The position numbers and the translations under genes were made by a program. Shown here one piece after another: positions 10,729-19,994 of a DNA stretch of 64,000 nucleotides. Source of the DNA: Lewinella sp041392765 (lineage in GTDB: Bacteria; Bacteroidota; Bacteroidia; Chitinophagales; Saprospiraceae); contig JAWKLL010000018.1 in assembly GCA_041392765.1 (NCBI GenBank), positions 1 to 64,000 on the forward strand, in the 5' to 3' direction. Below the pieces are notes generated by a model, which saw nothing but the letters and a program-made list of their open reading frames with translations, did no database searches and had not been told where the DNA came from. The first letter of the stretch is position 1; each line of letters starts with the position of its first letter.

Positions 10729-11067
10729 CTATTGGCTGTCCATTTTTTCTAAGTTTTCTAATACCCGTGAATAGGTTTTTTCCATTCTCTTAGGGTCTTC
10801 CTGAAGCCATTTCATCGATTGGATGAACTCTTGCAGGTTGTGCCCTTTTTCTTGTAAAGTGCGTTCGTAGTAAACCTTTGCAATACTGTCTTGCAGGCTG
10901 AAGTGCATTTCTTTGAAGGCAGGTTCCAGAATCAATAATTCTGTTAGTAGATTGACCATCACCGTGTCGGGTATCGGTGGGGGAGGGGTATGCTCTGATG
11001 TAGAACAACCGACCATCGTTTTTCCAAGTAGATAAAGAAGTATAAAAACAAGAAATAGGCGTGGCAT
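10729..11067 (-). CDS. DUF4296-type lipoprotein
   Basis: 112 residues. An N-terminal hydrophobic segment ends in a lipobox (TMVGC), so it is a predicted lipoprotein anchored in the envelope. The mature part is helical: LLTELLILEPAF, then a region of the form Y-E-x-x-L-x-x-K-G-x-x-L-x-x-F-x-x-S, and a terminal helix. This is the pattern of the Bacteroidota family DUF4296, whose function is not known. The gene starts 3 bases after the stop of the SixA-like gene, so the two are probably co-transcribed. Confidence 0.8.
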   Translation of the reverse strand: MPRLFLVFILLYLLGKTMVGCSTSEHTPPPPIPDTVMVNLLTELLILEPAFKEMHFSLQDSIAKVYYERTLQEKGHNLQEFIQSMKWLQEDPKRMEKTYSRVLENLEKMDSQ

Positions 11068-11070
11068 ATA

Positions 11071-11568
11071 TCAAAATTCTTTTGGAAAAAAATGCCGGGT
11101 CACATGAGCCGTGGTAGGCGAAAAATCTTGCCAAGTATGGACGTCTGGTGCTTCGATTTGTACGATGCCACAAGTAGGTAGGTTATCAAAGAAATCATTG
11201 GGGTAGAACATATTGGCTACTAAGGTAAAGGTTGGGTTGTGCCCGAATAAAGCCACATTTTGCCATTCGTCGTCCAATCCTTGAATTAATCGGGTGATGG
11301 TGTGCGTGGGGGCTTCGTAAATCTCTTTGCGCAGCAACAACCGATCTTGGTGATACCCTAATGCTTCCAGAAAGAACCCCGCTGTTGTTTTGGCACGCAC
11401 AGCGGTACTACTGATGAGTACATCCGGTTTCCATCCGCGGCTTGCCATCAGTTGCCCCATGAACGGAGCATCATGTAGGCCACGGTTATTCAGCGGCCTG
11501 TCATGATCATCAAGGTTGGCAAAACTCCAGTCTGATTTCGCATGACGGACGAGGGTAATCTGCTTCAT
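11071..11568 (-). CDS. SixA-like histidine phosphatase
   Basis: 165 residues from the ATG at 11568. That start gives the family N-terminus MKQITLVRHAKSDW; a longer reading to 11631 would add 21 unlike residues. The RHG motif (R8-H9) and the second catalytic His in ALFGHNPTF define a histidine phosphatase of the SixA type, single-domain and cytoplasmic. In Escherichia coli SixA acts on a phosphohistidine in a signalling/PTS protein; the substrate here is not known. First gene of a likely two-gene unit with the DUF4296 lipoprotein. Divergent from the SDR gene at 11731. Confidence 0.9.
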   Translation of the reverse strand: MKQITLVRHAKSDWSFANLDDHDRPLNNRGLHDAPFMGQLMASRGWKPDVLISSTAVRAKTTAGFFLEALGYHQDRLLLRKEIYEAPTHTITRLIQGLDDEWQNVALFGHNPTFTLVANMFYPNDFFDNLPTCGIVQIEAPDVHTWQDFSPTTAHVTRHFFPKEF

Positions 11569-11730
11569 ATCAAAGTAATATCTTCGCTGTGCAAGGAAAT
11601 GAACCCAAGCTATACTGCGCATAAAACGCAAAAATACGGTTCTTCTGTCAATTTCTGCCTAATTTTGCCCCAGATATATCGGTTCATAAAGCTAAACCGC
11701 CCCCGATAAAATCATTAATTTATAGAGCAA

Positions 11731-12519
11731 ATGTTTAACAACCAGACAGTTTGGATTACAGGTGCCTCCTCCGGGATTGGGGAATATCTGACGTATGCTT
11801 TTGCCCAAGCAGGAGCTAGAGTTGCCATCTCCGCTCGCAATGAGCAAGAACTCAAGCGGGTACAGGCGGCTTGTCCACGGCCAGATGATATTTTAGTGAT
11901 TCCCTTGGATGTAGCCGAATTTGATCAGGTAAAGGTTGTGGCAGACCAAGTGCTGGAAGCCTTCGGGTATCTCAATATATTGGTGAATAATGCAGGTATC
12001 TCGCAGCGATCCTTAGTAAAGGACACGGCACTGTCGGTGGATGAACGGGTGATGGATGTCAATTTTTTGGGAACGGTGGCTGCCACCAAAGCGGTCTTGC
12101 CAGCCATGTTAGGCCAGCGGTTTGGGCAAATTGTTGTCATCAGTAGTGTGATGGGGAAGATTGGCACACCGCTGCGTTCGGCTTATGCGGCTTCTAAACA
12201 CGCTTTACATGGGTTCTTTGAATGTTTGCGGGCAGAAGTATCGGACGATGGAATCTCCATTACGATGATATGCCCTGGTTTTGTGAACACCAATGTGACC
12301 ATCAACGCCTTGAAAGGTGATGGGTCAAAGAATAACCTGAAAGCGACATCTACCGTCAATGGGTTGGAACCGGATGTTTTTGCCGCTAAGGCACTTAAAG
12401 TGATTGCCGCAAAGAAACCCGAGGCCATTATTGGTGGTAAGGAAACGTTGGGTATTTATCTCCAGCGATTTGCACCAGCTTTGCTGCGGTATGTAGTGAA
12501 ACGCATAAAAACCACTTGA
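11731..12519 (+). CDS. short-chain dehydrogenase/reductase (SDR)
   Basis: 262 residues, classical SDR. The cofactor-binding motif TGASSGIG is at residues 10-17 and NNAG at about 88-91. The catalytic Ser is in VISSVMG and Tyr/Lys in SAYAASKHALHG. Arg/Asn after the first strand suggest NADP use, but this is not certain. The C-terminal part (GGKETLGIYLQRFAPALLRY) resembles DHRS7-like membrane-associated members. The substrate is unknown. It is followed by palindromic element R2 and then ychF; no partner gene suggests a pathway. Confidence 0.88.
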   Translation: MFNNQTVWITGASSGIGEYLTYAFAQAGARVAISARNEQELKRVQAACPRPDDILVIPLDVAEFDQVKVVADQVLEAFGYLNILVNNAGISQRSLVKDTALSVDERVMDVNFLGTVAATKAVLPAMLGQRFGQIVVISSVMGKIGTPLRSAYAASKHALHGFFECLRAEVSDDGISITMICPGFVNTNVTINALKGDGSKNNLKATSTVNGLEPDVFAAKALKVIAAKKPEAIIGGKETLGIYLQRFAPALLRYVVKRIKTT

Positions 12520-12537
12520 TGAATAGATTATAAAATT

Positions 12538-12707
12538 GTAACTACTTAGGTAGTACCAAATTCCGGCTTAAAAAAGCTCTTTTTCCACCTGACGGCAGCT
12601 ATTCTCGTCGCCATGTCGGCTCAGCATGACATGACTCCTCAAATGAGCTTTGTCAGTCGAAAAAATCTTCTTTTTTTAGCTCGAAAGCGCACTACCTAAG
12701 TAGCTAC
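12538..12707. repeat. palindromic element R2 (MITE-like)
   Basis: 170 bp bounded by 17-bp inverted ends: GTAACTACTTAGGTAGT on the left and ACTACCTAAGTAGCTAC on the right, with one mismatch. The inner part continues to pair loosely (AAAAAAGCTCTTTTT and CAGTC/GACGG stretches). No open frame inside. It fills most of the gap between the SDR gene and ychF, and no second copy is in the window. Confidence 0.7.
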
Positions 12708-12762
12708 ATAAAATATTTCCGAATCAAAAACAGAACAGTTTATTTTTTCTCCGTCACTTAGC

Positions 12763-12770
12763 TATCTTTG
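12763..12770 (+). promoter_or_regulatory. -7 element of ychF promoter
   Basis: TATCTTTG fits the Bacteroidota -7 consensus TAnnTTTG and lies 20 bases before the ychF ATG. No clear -33 TTTG box is visible. Confidence 0.55.
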
Positions 12771-12790
12771 CCGCTCGAAAAAAAAATGAC

Positions 12791-13888
12791 ATGGGACTTC
12801 AGTGTGGAATCGTAGGGCTTCCCAATGTAGGGAAATCGACTTTGTTTAATGCGTTGACATCAGCCAAGGCACTGGCGGCCAACTACCCGTTTGCTACCAA
12901 AGACCCTAACGTTGGGGTGATTACCGTGCCAGATGTACGCTTAGACAAGCTCTCGGAACTGGTAAATCCTCAGCGAGTACAGCCCACTACCGTGGATATT
13001 GTCGATATCGCCGGTCTCATCAAAGGTGCTTCCAAAGGGGAAGGATTGGGCAACCAATTCCTTGGCAATATCCGGGAAGTGGATGCCATTCTGCACGTTG
13101 TGCGTTGTTTTGAAGATGACAACGTGGTACACGTAGATGGCAGCGTAGATCCTGTGCGCGATAAGGAAATTATTGATACCGAACTGATTTTCAAGGATAT
13201 TGACACCGTGGAAAAACGTGTCGATAAACTCCGCAAAGCAGCCAAGAGTGGTGAAAAAGAAGCTAAACACGCGGTGGAGTTAGGGGAGGCTATTTTGGAA
13301 CACCTCGGAGAAGGCAAGCCTGCCCGTAGTTTAGCACTGCCAGAAGACGGACAGGCAATCCTGAAAGATATGATGTTGTTGACGGCCAAGCCTATTCTTT
13401 ACGTCTGCAATGTGGATATTGATTCTGTTAAGACGGGCAATGCCTATACAGAAGCTTTTAAGGCAGCAGTAGCCGCCGAAAATGCGGATGTGTTGCTTAT
13501 TTCTGCTGCCATTGAAGCGGATATAGCCGAATTAGAAAGCAAGGAAGAACGCCAAGAATTTATCGCCGATATGGGGTTGGATGAACCGGGCGTGAACCGA
13601 GTAATTCGCGAAGCTTACAAACTCCTCAACCTCATCACTTATTTCACGGCGGGTGTCAAAGAGGTGAGGGCTTGGACAATTATCAACGGCACCAAAGCAC
13701 CTGGCGCTGCAGGGGTTATTCACTCCGATTTTGAGAAAGGTTTTATCCGTGCAGAGGTCATTTCCTATAACGATTACGTACAATACGGGTCGGAACACGC
13801 TGTGAAAGAAGCCGGCAAGTTGAAGGTGGAAGGCAAGGATTATGTGGTTCATGATGGTGATGTGATGCACTTCCGTTTTAATGTTTAG
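12791..13888 (+). CDS. ychF: redox-regulated ATPase YchF
   Basis: 365 residues, full length for this Obg-related P-loop family. Walker A GLPNVGKST is at residues 8-16; the family hallmarks are NYPFATKDPNVG and DIAGLIKGASKGEGLGNQFL. A coiled region occupies about 130-200, and a C-terminal TGS domain ends in VKEAGKLKVEGKDYVVHDGD. YchF hydrolyses ATP rather than GTP and binds ribosomes; it is cytoplasmic and nearly universal. The promoter -7 box is just upstream and topA follows on the same strand after 94 bases. Confidence 0.97.
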   Translation: MGLQCGIVGLPNVGKSTLFNALTSAKALAANYPFATKDPNVGVITVPDVRLDKLSELVNPQRVQPTTVDIVDIAGLIKGASKGEGLGNQFLGNIREVDAILHVVRCFEDDNVVHVDGSVDPVRDKEIIDTELIFKDIDTVEKRVDKLRKAAKSGEKEAKHAVELGEAILEHLGEGKPARSLALPEDGQAILKDMMLLTAKPILYVCNVDIDSVKTGNAYTEAFKAAVAAENADVLLISAAIEADIAELESKEERQEFIADMGLDEPGVNRVIREAYKLLNLITYFTAGVKEVRAWTIINGTKAPGAAGVIHSDFEKGFIRAEVISYNDYVQYGSEHAVKEAGKLKVEGKDYVVHDGDVMHFRFNV

Positions 13889-13922
13889 TGGTGGCTAATT
13901 CACAAAACCGAACATTTACCTA

Positions 13923-13930
13923 TATATTTG
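13923..13930 (+). promoter_or_regulatory. possible -7 element before topA
   Basis: TATATTTG matches TAnnTTTG and is 52 bases before the topA ATG. No convincing -33 partner is seen, so this is tentative. Confidence 0.4.
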
Positions 13931-13982
13931 CGCCTTTTAGTATGTTGTAAACACCGTGCTAACCGATTAATAATAAGGATTT

Positions 13983-16502
13983 ATGTCGAGAAATTTAGTG
14001 ATTGTGGAATCTCCGGCCAAGGCCAAGACGATTGAAAAAATTCTGGGAAAGGATTTTGTCGTGAAGTCGAGTTTTGGCCACGTTAGGGATTTGGATAAAG
14101 GAAATAAGGCGGTGGACGTAGCCCGCGACTTTGCAACTAAATATGTGATTTCCCCGGAAAAACACAAGGTGGTAAAGGAGTTGAAAGATTGGGTGAAGAA
14201 AGTAGATGAGGTGTGGTTGGCAACGGACGAAGACCGAGAAGGAGAGGCGATCTCTTGGCATTTGTGCGAGGTGCTGGGGTTGGATAAAAAACAAACCAAG
14301 CGCATTGTGTTCCGCGAAATCACGAAGCCAGCTATCCAGAAAGCTATTCAACAACCCCGCACGTTAGACCTGAATTTGGTAGATGCCCAGCAGGCGCGCC
14401 GCGTATTGGATCGTTTGGTAGGCTTTGAATTATCGGAATTACTCTGGAAAAAGATCAAAGGTAAACTATCCGCTGGGCGTGTTCAATCGGTAGCTGTTAA
14501 GTTGATAGTGGAGCGCGAGCGTGAAATACAGCAGTTTGAAACGCAGTCGTTTTTTCGGTTAGACGCTATTTTTCAGGTAAAGAATGAACAGGGTAAATTG
14601 GTGGCCTTAAAAGCCACTGCTTCCGACCGTTTTGACACGGAACAAGATGCCCTCTCTGTTTTGGAAAAGTGCAAGGATGCCATTTTTTCCATTGCCAACA
14701 TAGAAATCAAGCCACTGAAGCGGGTGCCTGCCGCTCCTTTTACTACCTCTACTTTGCAACAGGAAGCGAGCCGAAAACTTAATTTTTCGGTAAAGCGCAC
14801 CATGCAAGTAGCACAGCGTTTGTACGAGGATGGGCATATCACCTACATGCGTACGGACTCTACAAACCTCTCGGAACTAGCCATACAAGCTATCGCCGAT
14901 CAGGTAGAGAAAGACTATGGTAAAGCATACGTGAAATCCCGTCGCTTCAAGAGCAAAAGTGCTGGTGCACAGGAAGCGCACGAAGCCATACGCCCTACTT
15001 ACATTGAAAAACAAAACGTAAGTGGCGATCGCGATGAGCAGCGTTTATACGAACTAATATGGAAAAGGACGATTGCTTCCCAGATGGCAGAAGCAGAATT
15101 GGAAAAAACAGTTGTCACCATAGATATCGATAAAGTACCAGCTCATAACCTCAAAGCGGAGGGTGAAGTATTGGTATTTGACGGCTTCCTGAAAGTCTAT
15201 TTAGAATCCAACGACGACGAAGAAGAAGAGGAAACCAAAGGAATGTTGCCTCCTTTGGCTGAAGGGCAAAAATTACCCTTAGATACCCTGACGGCTACTG
15301 AAAGCTTCACCCGCCCACCTGCACGTTACACGGAGGCAGGGTTGGTGAAAGCGTTGGAAGAGAAAGGCATCGGCCGTCCATCTACTTACGCGCCTACTAT
15401 CAGTAAGATCATGGAGGACAACCGCGGCTACGTGGTAAGAGAATCCAGGGATGGGACCCCACGTCATTTCCGAGTACTTACGCTCAAGGAGAAAGAAATA
15501 TCCGATGTGACGAAAACTGAAATGGCAGGAGCGGTAAAGAACAGGCTTTTCCCAACCGATATTGGTACGACAGTTTGTGATTTCTTGGATGAAAACTTCG
15601 AGCGAATCATGGACTACAGTTTTACCAGCAGCATAGAGGCTCGTTTCGATGATATTGCGGAAGGCAAAGAGGCGTGGAAAAAAATGATCCGCGATTTTTA
15701 CGTGCCTTTCCACGAAGATGTACAGGAAATTACCACTACGGCGGACCGAGTAACGAAGGAGCGTGTCATCGGTAAAGACCCCGCAACGGGGCGCACGATC
15801 CTGACACGGTTGAGCCGACGAGGGCCTGTTGTTCAGATTGGCGCACCGGAAGAACTATTACCAGATGAAAAACCACGATATGCCAACCTTCCTCCTGGCG
15901 TAGGCATGGATGATATTGCATTGGAGGATGCCCTTCAGTTGTTCGCACTACCCAAGGTATTGGGTACGCACGAAGGTAAGGAGGTATCAGTAGGTGCTGG
16001 GCGATATGGCCCTTACGTGAAATGGGGCGAGCAGTTCATTTCCTTAGGCAGAAACGTAGATCCGCACGATGTGGATATGGATGCTGCCATGGAAAAAATT
16101 GTAGCGAAGAAGGAGGAAGACCGCCCATTAGCCACGTACGAAGGCGAGCCAATTACCAAGGGTAAAGGCCGTTTTGGCCCTTTCATCAAGTGGAAGTCCA
16201 TGTTTGTCAATGTTCCGAAAGGGTATGACTGGGACAACCTTAGTGGTGAAGATGCCGTTAAGTTATTATTGGCCAAAATGGATAAGGAAGCCAACCGCTA
16301 CATACAGCAATGGGAGCAAGACAACATTGCTATTGAAAACGGAAGATGGTGGCCTTTTATTCGTTTTGGCAAACAAAACGTCAAGTTACCCAAGGTGGGC
16401 AATGAAAAAATGAATGCCGAGCAAGCCAAGGAACTGACGTTGGAACAAGTGAAACAAATTATTGAAGCAGAGTTGCCCGGTTCTTTCCCCAAAGGAAAAT
16501 AA
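13983..16502 (+). CDS. topA: DNA topoisomerase I
   Basis: 839 residues. A type IA topoisomerase that relaxes negative supercoils. The N-terminal TOPRIM domain has E9 in VIVESPAKAKTIEK and the acidic cluster DEDREGEA. The active-site Tyr is about residue 288 in HITYMRTDSTNLS. Further motifs include SAGRVQSVA and EKGIGRPSTYAPT. The C-terminal third (from about residue 590) carries Gly/Pro/Tyr-rich repeats of the form GRYGPYVKWG and GRFGPFIKW, the repeat type seen in Bacteroidota/Chlamydiota topA tails in place of zinc fingers. No frame damage. Confidence 0.97.
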   Translation: MSRNLVIVESPAKAKTIEKILGKDFVVKSSFGHVRDLDKGNKAVDVARDFATKYVISPEKHKVVKELKDWVKKVDEVWLATDEDREGEAISWHLCEVLGLDKKQTKRIVFREITKPAIQKAIQQPRTLDLNLVDAQQARRVLDRLVGFELSELLWKKIKGKLSAGRVQSVAVKLIVEREREIQQFETQSFFRLDAIFQVKNEQGKLVALKATASDRFDTEQDALSVLEKCKDAIFSIANIEIKPLKRVPAAPFTTSTLQQEASRKLNFSVKRTMQVAQRLYEDGHITYMRTDSTNLSELAIQAIADQVEKDYGKAYVKSRRFKSKSAGAQEAHEAIRPTYIEKQNVSGDRDEQRLYELIWKRTIASQMAEAELEKTVVTIDIDKVPAHNLKAEGEVLVFDGFLKVYLESNDDEEEEETKGMLPPLAEGQKLPLDTLTATESFTRPPARYTEAGLVKALEEKGIGRPSTYAPTISKIMEDNRGYVVRESRDGTPRHFRVLTLKEKEISDVTKTEMAGAVKNRLFPTDIGTTVCDFLDENFERIMDYSFTSSIEARFDDIAEGKEAWKKMIRDFYVPFHEDVQEITTTADRVTKERVIGKDPATGRTILTRLSRRGPVVQIGAPEELLPDEKPRYANLPPGVGMDDIALEDALQLFALPKVLGTHEGKEVSVGAGRYGPYVKWGEQFISLGRNVDPHDVDMDAAMEKIVAKKEEDRPLATYEGEPITKGKGRFGPFIKWKSMFVNVPKGYDWDNLSGEDAVKLLLAKMDKEANRYIQQWEQDNIAIENGRWWPFIRFGKQNVKLPKVGNEKMNAEQAKELTLEQVKQIIEAELPGSFPKGK

Positions 16503-16645
16503 GGAGCGAAAAGAATAGCGTTTCATTTTTGCCAAACTACTAAGTAAATGCTTCATTTCGAGTGCATTGTCTAATTATTTGGCTTGTGAAAATGTAACTT
16601 CATTTTTGCCCCCCCACTAAGGCTACCCGCATAAACTATTACATC

Positions 16646-16966
16646 ATGGCAGATAACAAGCAACAAGGCAATCAGCTAAACATCGAATTACCGGAAGATA
16701 TTGCCGATGGCATCTACTCCAATTTGGCAGTGATAGCCCATTCCAATAGTGAATTTGTAATTGATTTCCTGCGATTGGTACCCAATGTACCGAAAGCGAA
16801 GGTAAAGTCTCGCATCATCCTCACACCTCAGCACGCCAAACGGTTGTTGAGGGCTATTGCGGATAATATCCAAAAATACGAGGCGCAGTTTGGCCCTATT
16901 TCAGAGCAAGAAAATGGCCCAGGTGGTATGCCTCCTATGGGTTTTACACCCACAGCACAGGCTTAG
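16646..16966 (+). CDS. DUF3467 domain protein
   Basis: 106 residues. The family DUF3467 is small, widespread and of unknown function. Diagnostic segments are LPEDIADGIYSNLAVIAHSN, FVIDFLRLVP and the helix TPQHAKRLLRAIADNIQKYE, followed by a Gly/Pro-rich tail. No signal peptide, so it is presumably cytoplasmic. It stands alone between topA and lysS, with a strong hairpin 30 bases after its stop. Confidence 0.92.
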   Translation: MADNKQQGNQLNIELPEDIADGIYSNLAVIAHSNSEFVIDFLRLVPNVPKAKVKSRIILTPQHAKRLLRAIADNIQKYEAQFGPISEQENGPGGMPPMGFTPTAQA

Positions 16967-16997
16967 AAGCCATTCAGTCAATGTTTAAGGTCAAAAA

Positions 16998-17037
16998 TTA
17001 GTTATCGGGATACACTTAATACAATCCCGATAACTAA
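16998..17037 (+). terminator. hairpin downstream of the DUF3467 gene
   Basis: TTAGTTATCGGGAT and ATCCCGATAACTAA form a perfect 14-bp stem with a 12-base loop. There is no T run after it, so it may be a terminator or a stabilising 3' structure. The stem shares TATCGGG with elements at 36867 and 51830. Confidence 0.5.
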
Positions 17038-17086
17038 CCATAAACATTTACACCCATATACATCTTTATACATTTACACCTATACA

Positions 17087-17130
17087 CATTTACAACATTT
17101 ACAACATTTACAACATTTACAACATTTACC
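17087..17130 (+). repeat. 9-bp tandem repeat upstream of lysS
   Basis: CATTTACAA repeated almost five times without interruption, preceded by looser CATTTACA-like units from about 17042. It ends 22 bases before the lysS start. Confidence 0.8.
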
Positions 17131-17152
17131 ATCCCTCACATACTTTTCAATC

Positions 17153-18682
17153 ATGCAACTCAGCGAACAGGAAATTGTAAGGCGTGAAAATTTGGCGGCG
17201 ATTCGTGCTTTGGGTATAGATCCCTATCCAGCGCCATTATATCCAGTCACGCATCATGCTGTTGACATCAGAGAAGGATTCCAAGCCGATGAAACAGGTG
17301 CGCCTACGCCTGGGCAGGAAGTCTGTGTTGCCGGTAGGCTGATGAGCCGTCGAATCATGGGCAAGGCTTCTTTTGCGGGTTTACAGGATGCCAGTGGTAT
17401 CATTCAATTGTATATATCGAGGGATGATATTGCGCCAGGGGAGAACAAGGAGCTATACAATACCGTTTTTAAAAAGCTCATGGATATAGGCGACTATGTA
17501 GGTGCCAAAGGTCATGTATTCAAAACACAGACCGGAGAAATATCCATCCATGTAACGGAATTGGTGTTATTGAGTAAGGCGCTTCGCCCGCTTCCTATCG
17601 TCAAGCGCGATGAGGAAGGAAATATCTACGATGCATTTACCAACCCAGAGTTACGGTATCGCCAGCGTTACGTGGATTTGACAGTCAATACCGAAGTGCG
17701 TGAATTATTCCGCAAGCGCAGTCGATTGATAACCGCGATGCGGCATTTTTTAGACGAGTTAGGCTTGATGGAAGTGGAAACCCCCATCCTACAGCCCATA
17801 CACGGAGGCGCAACGGCTCGTCCGTTTAAGACACACCACAATACGTTGGATATGCCGCTGTATCTGCGTATTGCCAACGAGCTATATTTAAAGCGCTTGA
17901 TTGTGGGTGGTTTTGATGGGGTGTACGAGTTTGGTAAGATGTTCCGCAATGAAGGGATGGACGCTACACACAATCCCGAGTTCACGATGGTGGAGTTCTA
18001 CGTGGCTTACAAGGACTATTTTTGGATGATGGAAACAGCCGAGCAGTTGCTGGAACATGCCATCCGTTCTGTCACAGGTGGCACTGTCGTGCAAGTTGCT
18101 GGTAAGGAAATTGATTTCAAAGGGCCTTTCCGCCGATTGACTATGTTTGATGCCATCAAGGAACACACGGGCATCGACATCAGCGACATGGATGAAGAAG
18201 GGTTGCGGCGTGTTTGCAAGGAATTGCACATAACAGTAGATCCCACTATGGGTAAAGGCAAGTTGATTGATGAGATTTTTGGTGAAAAAGTCGAATCGCA
18301 CTTGATCCAACCTACTTTTATTACAGATTACCCCGTAGAAATGTCACCGCTGACGAAAAAACATCGCAGCAAGCCCGGCTTGGTAGAACGCTTTGAACTT
18401 ATTGTGAATGGCAAAGAGTTGGCCAATGCTTATACCGAATTAAACGACCCAATCGATCAGCGCGAGCGATTCGAGGAGCAGTTAGCTTTGGCTAAACGGG
18501 GAGATGAAGAAGCTATGGCCTTGGATGAAGATTTCCTGCGTGCTTTGGAATATGGCATGCCTCCAACATCTGGTATCGGTATCGGTATCGATCGCCTGGT
18601 GATGTTGTTGACAGGGCAGACGAGCATACAAGAGGTTTTGTTTTTCCCACAAATGCGTGCCGAGCGCAAGGGTGTGGAGTAA
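17153..18682 (+). CDS. lysS: lysine--tRNA ligase, class II
   Basis: 509 residues. Charges tRNA-Lys in the cytoplasm. The N-terminal OB-fold anticodon-binding domain (about 55-150) contains VAGRLMSRRIMGKASFAGLQ. The class II catalytic core has motif 1 around VETPILQPIHGGATARPF, motif 2 in FRNEGMDATHNPEFTMVE and motif 3 in GIGIGIDRLVMLLTG. Lys-specific segments include KPGLVERFELIVNGKELANA. Normal length and undamaged. The upstream region is a short tandem repeat; a strong terminator follows at 18703. Confidence 0.97.
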   Translation: MQLSEQEIVRRENLAAIRALGIDPYPAPLYPVTHHAVDIREGFQADETGAPTPGQEVCVAGRLMSRRIMGKASFAGLQDASGIIQLYISRDDIAPGENKELYNTVFKKLMDIGDYVGAKGHVFKTQTGEISIHVTELVLLSKALRPLPIVKRDEEGNIYDAFTNPELRYRQRYVDLTVNTEVRELFRKRSRLITAMRHFLDELGLMEVETPILQPIHGGATARPFKTHHNTLDMPLYLRIANELYLKRLIVGGFDGVYEFGKMFRNEGMDATHNPEFTMVEFYVAYKDYFWMMETAEQLLEHAIRSVTGGTVVQVAGKEIDFKGPFRRLTMFDAIKEHTGIDISDMDEEGLRRVCKELHITVDPTMGKGKLIDEIFGEKVESHLIQPTFITDYPVEMSPLTKKHRSKPGLVERFELIVNGKELANAYTELNDPIDQRERFEEQLALAKRGDEEAMALDEDFLRALEYGMPPTSGIGIGIDRLVMLLTGQTSIQEVLFFPQMRAERKGVE

Positions 18683-18702
18683 CTGCTTGCTTGTAATAAT
18701 AT

Positions 18703-18751
18703 AAAACAAAAGGGTGTAAAGGGCTACCGGCCTTTTACACCCTTTTGTTTT
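18703..18751 (+). terminator. terminator after lysS
   Basis: AAAACAAAAGGGTGTAAAGG and CCTTTTACACCCTTTTGTTT form a 20-bp stem with one bulge and an 8-base loop, with A and T runs at the two ends. It could act in both directions. Confidence 0.85.
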
Positions 18752-18939
18752 GTAACCAAAATATGCGAACCACACGTATTTTTAAGGCAGTAAAAGCAGC
18801 AAATACGGTGCTTTTGTTGCAACACTATTTAGGAAAAGCAATTTTAACCAAAAAAATTTTTAAAATTATTTGTTGATAATAATAAATGATCGTAACTTGC
18901 AGCCATATTATTGATACCACCATAACAAAACGCTTGAAT

Positions 18940-19668
18940 ATGATTTCTAATGACAGACGTGACTTGAATGATCGTTTCATCAAAGTGTTCAAAATCCTGG
19001 AAGAAAAAGGGGATGTAATAAAAAATGACAGAGGCGGAAAGGGTTTAGGCGATTTTGCAGAACGCATCGTCGGCAATAGAGCTTACGGGCACATTGTACG
19101 TGCTTTTTTGAATGAAGATGACAAACGCTGTATCAGCTATGAGCAGGCGCGTAAGGTTTGCCAAGAATACGGTGTCAGTTATGACTACCTGTTAGAAGGG
19201 GAGGGCGATCCCTTTGGTATTGACCTACCATCACCAGATGAATCTGAAATTGTTTATACGGGTAATATCCTGTTTACATCAGCAGAAGCTTTTGCAGGTG
19301 TTTCCATCGACAGCGGTTCATTCAAATACGAATCCAACGATTTCTTTGCCATTCCAGGTTTGAAAGGTGGTGGTATGGTGGCTTTTCCTATCAAAGGGAA
19401 TAGTATGGAACCCATCATCAATGACGACGACATTGTCATTTGTCGAGAAATTGGCGGCGTTCATGAAGTGCGTGACAACAAAATATATGCTGTACGCAAC
19501 AACGGTGCTATCTGGGTGAAATATGTGCAGCGCATACAGAACGAAAAGGGGCGCGTGACCCATCTCAAATTAATCTCTGCCAACCACTTGGAATACGATC
19601 CGTTTACAGAAGAAGTGAATGAATCAACCCGTTTGTACGAAGTGATCCGTCGAGTGAGTACTTTGTAA
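18940..19668 (+). CDS. LexA/S24-family transcriptional regulator
   Basis: 242 residues from the ATG at 18940, which gives the natural N-terminus MISNDRRDLNDRF. The N-terminal half (about 8-92) is an XRE-like helix-turn-helix ending in YGVSYDYLLEGEGDPF. The C-terminal half is a peptidase S24 domain with Ser 155 in IKGNSMEPII, Lys 194 in IWVKYV, and a possible self-cleavage Ala-Gly bond at 119-120 in EAFAGVS. Proteins of this type repress target genes and can self-cleave after stress. The target operon is not evident; a phage-repressor-like or SOS role is possible, but no phage genes are nearby. Confidence 0.85.
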   Translation: MISNDRRDLNDRFIKVFKILEEKGDVIKNDRGGKGLGDFAERIVGNRAYGHIVRAFLNEDDKRCISYEQARKVCQEYGVSYDYLLEGEGDPFGIDLPSPDESEIVYTGNILFTSAEAFAGVSIDSGSFKYESNDFFAIPGLKGGGMVAFPIKGNSMEPIINDDDIVICREIGGVHEVRDNKIYAVRNNGAIWVKYVQRIQNEKGRVTHLKLISANHLEYDPFTEEVNESTRLYEVIRRVSTL

Positions 19669-19994
19669 ATAGGGCTAAAATATCAGAAGGGATTCCACAG
19701 ATGTGAAATCCCTTCCAACGGTTTATCCTGCTGTTTTTTTGTTTCCCTCCCGGAAGGTTTTGGCCTGTCCGGGAGTTTTGTTTTAACAAAGTTATGATTT
19801 TTTTTCAATATTGATATTTTTTTTATTTTTGGTGTTGCAAGAGATGGAAATAATGAACGATTTAGACATACGCTTATTTCCGTTAAACAACCAAAATAAT
19901 ACTAACGAAGACTTCTTTGAGTAATGCGCTTTCAAACCCCAATAATCTATTATCTGGAACAAAGGCATTACAAAGCAGTTGCAAAACCACAACT
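19669..19994. other. gene-free stretch with two hairpins
   Basis: Holds a hairpin at 19686-19715 (GAAGGGATT ... AATCCCTTC), the terminator at 19747-19784, and an AT-rich leader before the next gene. I see no coding sequence in it. Confidence 0.6.
19747..19784 (+). terminator. intrinsic terminator after the S24 regulator
   Basis: CTCCCGGA and TCCGGGAG form a GC-rich 8-bp stem followed at once by TTTTGTTTT. Confidence 0.8.

Noticed and set aside
17087..17130. Possible CRISPR or iteron array
   Set aside because: 9-bp units without spacers and next to an ordinary tRNA-synthetase gene; no replication genes nearby.
18940..19668. Prophage repressor, implying a prophage
   Set aside because: The protein is S24/LexA-like, but no integrase, structural or lysis gene is in the window; a chromosomal regulator is more likely.
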